A DNA stretch of 64,000 nucleotides from Elephas maximus indicus (lineage: Eukaryota > Chordata > Mammalia > Proboscidea > Elephantidae), in the NCBI RefSeq assembly GCF_024166365.1, contig NC_064821.1, forward strand, positions 48,449,093 through 48,513,092, read 5' to 3'. The number at the start of each line of letters is the position of its first letter. Positions within the stretch are counted from its first letter, which is position 1. The notes beneath the pieces are model-generated. The model did no database searches, was not told the origin of the DNA, and saw only the letters and a list, made by a program, of their open reading frames with translations. The position numbers were made by a program, and so were the translations under genes. This document shows positions 61,365 to 64,000 of this stretch, in pieces.

Positions 61365-62305
61365 TTAGTTTTCTGGGGCTGTCATGGCAAATTATCACAA
61401 AGTGAGAGGCTTAAAATAACAAAAATATATTTTCTCAAAGTTCTGGAGGGCAGAAGGCTGAAATCAAGGTGTTGGCAGGGCCATGCTCCCTTTTAAGACT
61501 CTAAGGAAGGACTTTCCCTCGCCTCTTCCATCTTCTGTTGGTCCCAAGTGTTCCTTGGTTTATAGATGCATCGCTCTAATCTTTGCCTCCATGTTCACAC
61601 AGCCCTTTTCCTTCTGCATCTGTCTCTCTTCTCCTCTTTTTATAATAACATCAGACATGTTAGATTAGTGTCTACTCTACTACGGTTTGATGGTTAAGAT
61701 TGTGTGTCAGATTGGCTGGACCATGATTCTCAGTGTTTGTATGTGATCACTCCCATGATGGGAGCTGCTGTGAGTTACCAGTCAGTTGAAAGGGAGTTTC
61801 CTTGGTCGTGTGGCCTGCATCCGAATATAAGCATATGCTCTGGCTTTCTGCTCACTTTGACTCCTGCGGCTGGCTCCTGTTAGTCTGACTTCCGGTTCTT
61901 GGGACTTGAGCTAGGAGCTTACCTGCTGAACTTGGGGTTCATTGGTCTTCACAGCCTGTGAGCAAGAGCCCTGCTCTCTGGCCTGCCGATCTTGGGTTCA
62001 CCAACCCCTGCTGCTACGTGAATCAGGAGAAGCCTCTATCCTGATCCACAGACTTGAGACATTCCAGCCTCTACAACCTCGTAAGCCATTTCCTTGATAT
62101 AAATCTCTCTCTCTATATATATATATTTATACACTTTACTGGTTTTGCTTCTCTAGAGAACCAAGCCTAAGACATCCAGTATGACCTCACATTAACTAAG
62201 TACCTCTGCAAAGATCCTATTTCCAAATAAGGTCACATTCACAGGTACTAGGCATTAGAACTTCAACATATCTTCTTGGGGAACACAATTCAATTTGTAA
62301 CAGTG
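61365..62305 (+). mobile_element. MaLR/MLT1-like LTR, split by another repeat
   Basis: ctattagttttctggggctg, caaagttctggagggcagaa and gttggcagggccatgctccc come before the insertion. After 62172 follow ccagtatgacctcacattaa, cctatttccaaataaggtca and cacaattcaatttgtaacag. Confidence 0.6.
61685..62172 (-). repeat. Unclassified LTR-like repeat inserted in the MaLR
   Basis: Complement of the element at 11558-12300: ends ctggttttgcttctctagag and ccaagcctaagac, with a (CT)n/(TA)n tract at 62104-62130. Confidence 0.5.
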
Positions 62306-63309
62306 ACCAAAGTAGAATACATTATTGTACCTGGATAAAAATGTGTTTGCATGTGGACTACAGCATGAAGGGGCAACTGAAGAATAAGAGTATGTGAGGT
62401 CCTTGTTTCTCCTAATAGCTTTATAAAAATCACATGATAGCATCTCTCCTCTAACTTCACGAGGAGAGAGAAATCAAGATCATAAGTATCAGCTCAAAAC
62501 TGGTCCATGTGAGGTGGAGGTCAAACACACCTCCACACTCCAACCAATTCTGACACTAGCCATCCCTCCCATGGCACTCTCTATTTCTCTGCTCGGTTCA
62601 ATAATTTGCTGCAATGGCCACACAGAACTCACAGACCATACTCACAGCTATATGGTTTATTAGGGAAGTAACAGGGTACAACTTGGGATCAGAAATGACT
62701 CAGGATATAGTTCTTCGATCAGAACAGCTTCTTGGCTGTGCCACAGGCAGCCTGTCTCTCAACCCTTGGCCCTTCAGCCCCTGCCCTGCTCAGGCAAGTT
62801 TACAAAGCTCTGTAGCCCCACCAATAAGTTCCTGGAGGCACCCCACTCTGCCAGTAAGCCTCAGGCTGAAGGCGCTCAGCTCTCTTCCTCTGTGGGTTGG
62901 CACACCCGCTATAGCCAACTCACTCCATGCAGTGGGAAGCCCACCACACCATCTCGTGCTGTCTGCTGCCACCATTTCTCTGCCATTGGACTCTGCCATG
63001 CTTACTGCTGCTTCTTGCTGCTGCATGTTATCTCTCACTGTCTTCAGTGTTACTGCTCTCTCTGTCTCCTATGTCTAGGAGGTTCTCAGTGCAGGGACCC
63101 CAGCTCCAAAGGATGTGCTCTGCTCACAGATCTTTTTCTTCTTGATGGTAATGAGATTCCCCCCCCCACCCCCCGCCACCGCCTCATTCTGGGACTGACT
63201 CCCTTTAATCCTAGTCAGATGGCAAAACTGACCAATCCCATTGTTAGGGTTCCACATGCCTTATTTGCATAGTCCCACCTCCGCAAGTGGGCCACACACT
63301 TTTTTGCAT
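62306..63309. repeat. Probable LTR-like relic, no gene
   Basis: ataatttgctgcaatggcca and acagaactcacagacc, then Cys/Ser-rich chance frames at 62614-63272, a C-run at 63160-63178 and aaaactgaccaatcccattg. Family not identified. Confidence 0.35.
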
Positions 63310-63510
63310 TATTAGTAGACTGTTCAGAGCATTCTGGCTGTACTTCTTCCAAGATAGATTTGTTCTTCTTTTGGCAGTCCATGGTATATTCAATATTCTT
63401 CCTAACACTATAATTCAAAGGCATCAATTCTTCTTTGGTCTTCCTTATTCATTGTCCAGCCTTCACATGCATATGAGGTGATTGAAAACACCATGGCTTG
63501 GGTCAGGCAC
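63310..63510 (-). mobile_element. RTE LINE, inverted 5' portion
   Basis: Minus-strand RTE text: ctgtacttcttccaagatag, gttccatggtatattcaat-like region and caccatggcttgggtcagg. It abuts a plus-strand RTE 3' end. Confidence 0.8.
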
Positions 63511-63832
63511 ACAAACAAATTTGTCTTGGAAGAAGTACAACCAGAATGCTCCTTTGAAGCAAGGATGGTGAGACTTTGTCTCACATATTTTGGACATGTT
63601 ATCAGGAGGGATCAGTTCCTGGAGAAGGACATCATGCTTGGTAAAGTAGAGGGTCAATAAAAAAGAGGAAGACCCTCAATGAGATGGACTGACAAAGTGG
63701 CTGCAACAATGGGCTCAGGCATAACAACGATTGTGAGGATGGTGCAGGACCGGGAAGTGTTTTGTTCTGTTGTACATAGGGTTGCTATGAGTGAGAACAG
63801 ACTCAACAGCATCCAACAACGACATAGAAGAG
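63511..63832 (+). mobile_element. RTE LINE, 3' portion
   Basis: Plus-strand RTE: ttggaagaagtacaaccaga, ggacatgttatcaggaggga and ggttgctatgagtgagaaca to the 3' end. The first 40 bases repeat, inverted, the start of the neighbouring piece. Confidence 0.85.
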
Positions 63833-64000
63833 TCCATTTCTTTGCCTTTTCCCGCTTCTAGAGGCCATCTGTATTTCTTGGCTCATGGCCTCAGTCTCCT
63901 ATCTTCAAAACCAGTAAAATCGGAGTGAGTCTTTCTCGTGTTGCAATCTTTCTGGTTCTCTGCCTTCTTCTGCCTCTGTCTTCCCTTGGACCCTCCTGGA
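63833..64000 (+). mobile_element. MaLR/MLT1-like LTR, partial
   Basis: cttctagaggccatctgtat, cttggctcatggcctcag and cttcaaaaccagtaaaat parallel the MLT1-like copy near 11300-11400. Cut by the window end. Confidence 0.5.

Noticed and set aside
1..64000. CRISPR arrays, bacterial operons, phage or defence systems
   Set aside because: Introns, SINEs, LINEs and LTR relics show a mammalian nuclear genome; the tandem repeats seen are a minisatellite and microsatellites.

Overview
This is a piece of an afrotherian mammal nuclear genome, most likely elephant or a close paenungulate. The basis is the density of tRNA-derived AfroSINEs, whose tail matches the 3' end of an RTE-clade LINE also present here, together with long L1 elements of one family. 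There is no prokaryotic gene structure. Most open frames are repeat-derived or chance.

The window holds one intact protein gene. SLC2A7 (GLUT7, a class II hexose transporter of the gut) lies on the minus strand from its ATG at 45165 to its stop at 19945. All 12 coding exons can be read by homology, all 11 introns are GT-AG with compatible phases, and the spliced frame is 513 codons plus stop. Downstream of it on the plus strand (about 8268-14030) is a decayed, intron-containing copy of the 5' part of lysosomal alpha-mannosidase (MAN2B1-like), with frameshifts, stops and a missing 3' half. A CpG-rich, ETS-motif promoter-like island sits at about 4185-4500 with no recognisable gene attached.

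Layout: 1-2560 nested RTE LINEs split by an L1 tail; 2600-8000 old repeats, the CpG island and SINEs; 8268-14030 mannosidase pseudogene with repeats in its introns; 14100-18780 SINEs, a 1.2-kb block that recurs in SLC2A7 intron 3 (39371-40870), and an old L1; 19945-45165 SLC2A7 with many intronic SINEs, a hAT transposon inside a SINE, a SINE/RTE/L1 nest close to exon 7, and a C/A-rich minisatellite in intron 1; 45421-60935 a three-level nest (SINE interrupted by a full-length L1, itself interrupted by a second full-length L1); 61000-64000 old LTR-like repeats and an RTE copy with an internal inversion.

The most notable points are the intact SLC2A7 with a QLS-to-QFS change in helix 7, the hAT element that inserted into an AfroSINE and so moved after these SINEs arose, the unprocessed mannosidase pseudogene, and the ordered nests that date transposon activity. 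Family names for old repeats come from memory of consensus features and were not checked by search. Boundaries of repeats are approximate, usually to within 5-20 bases.
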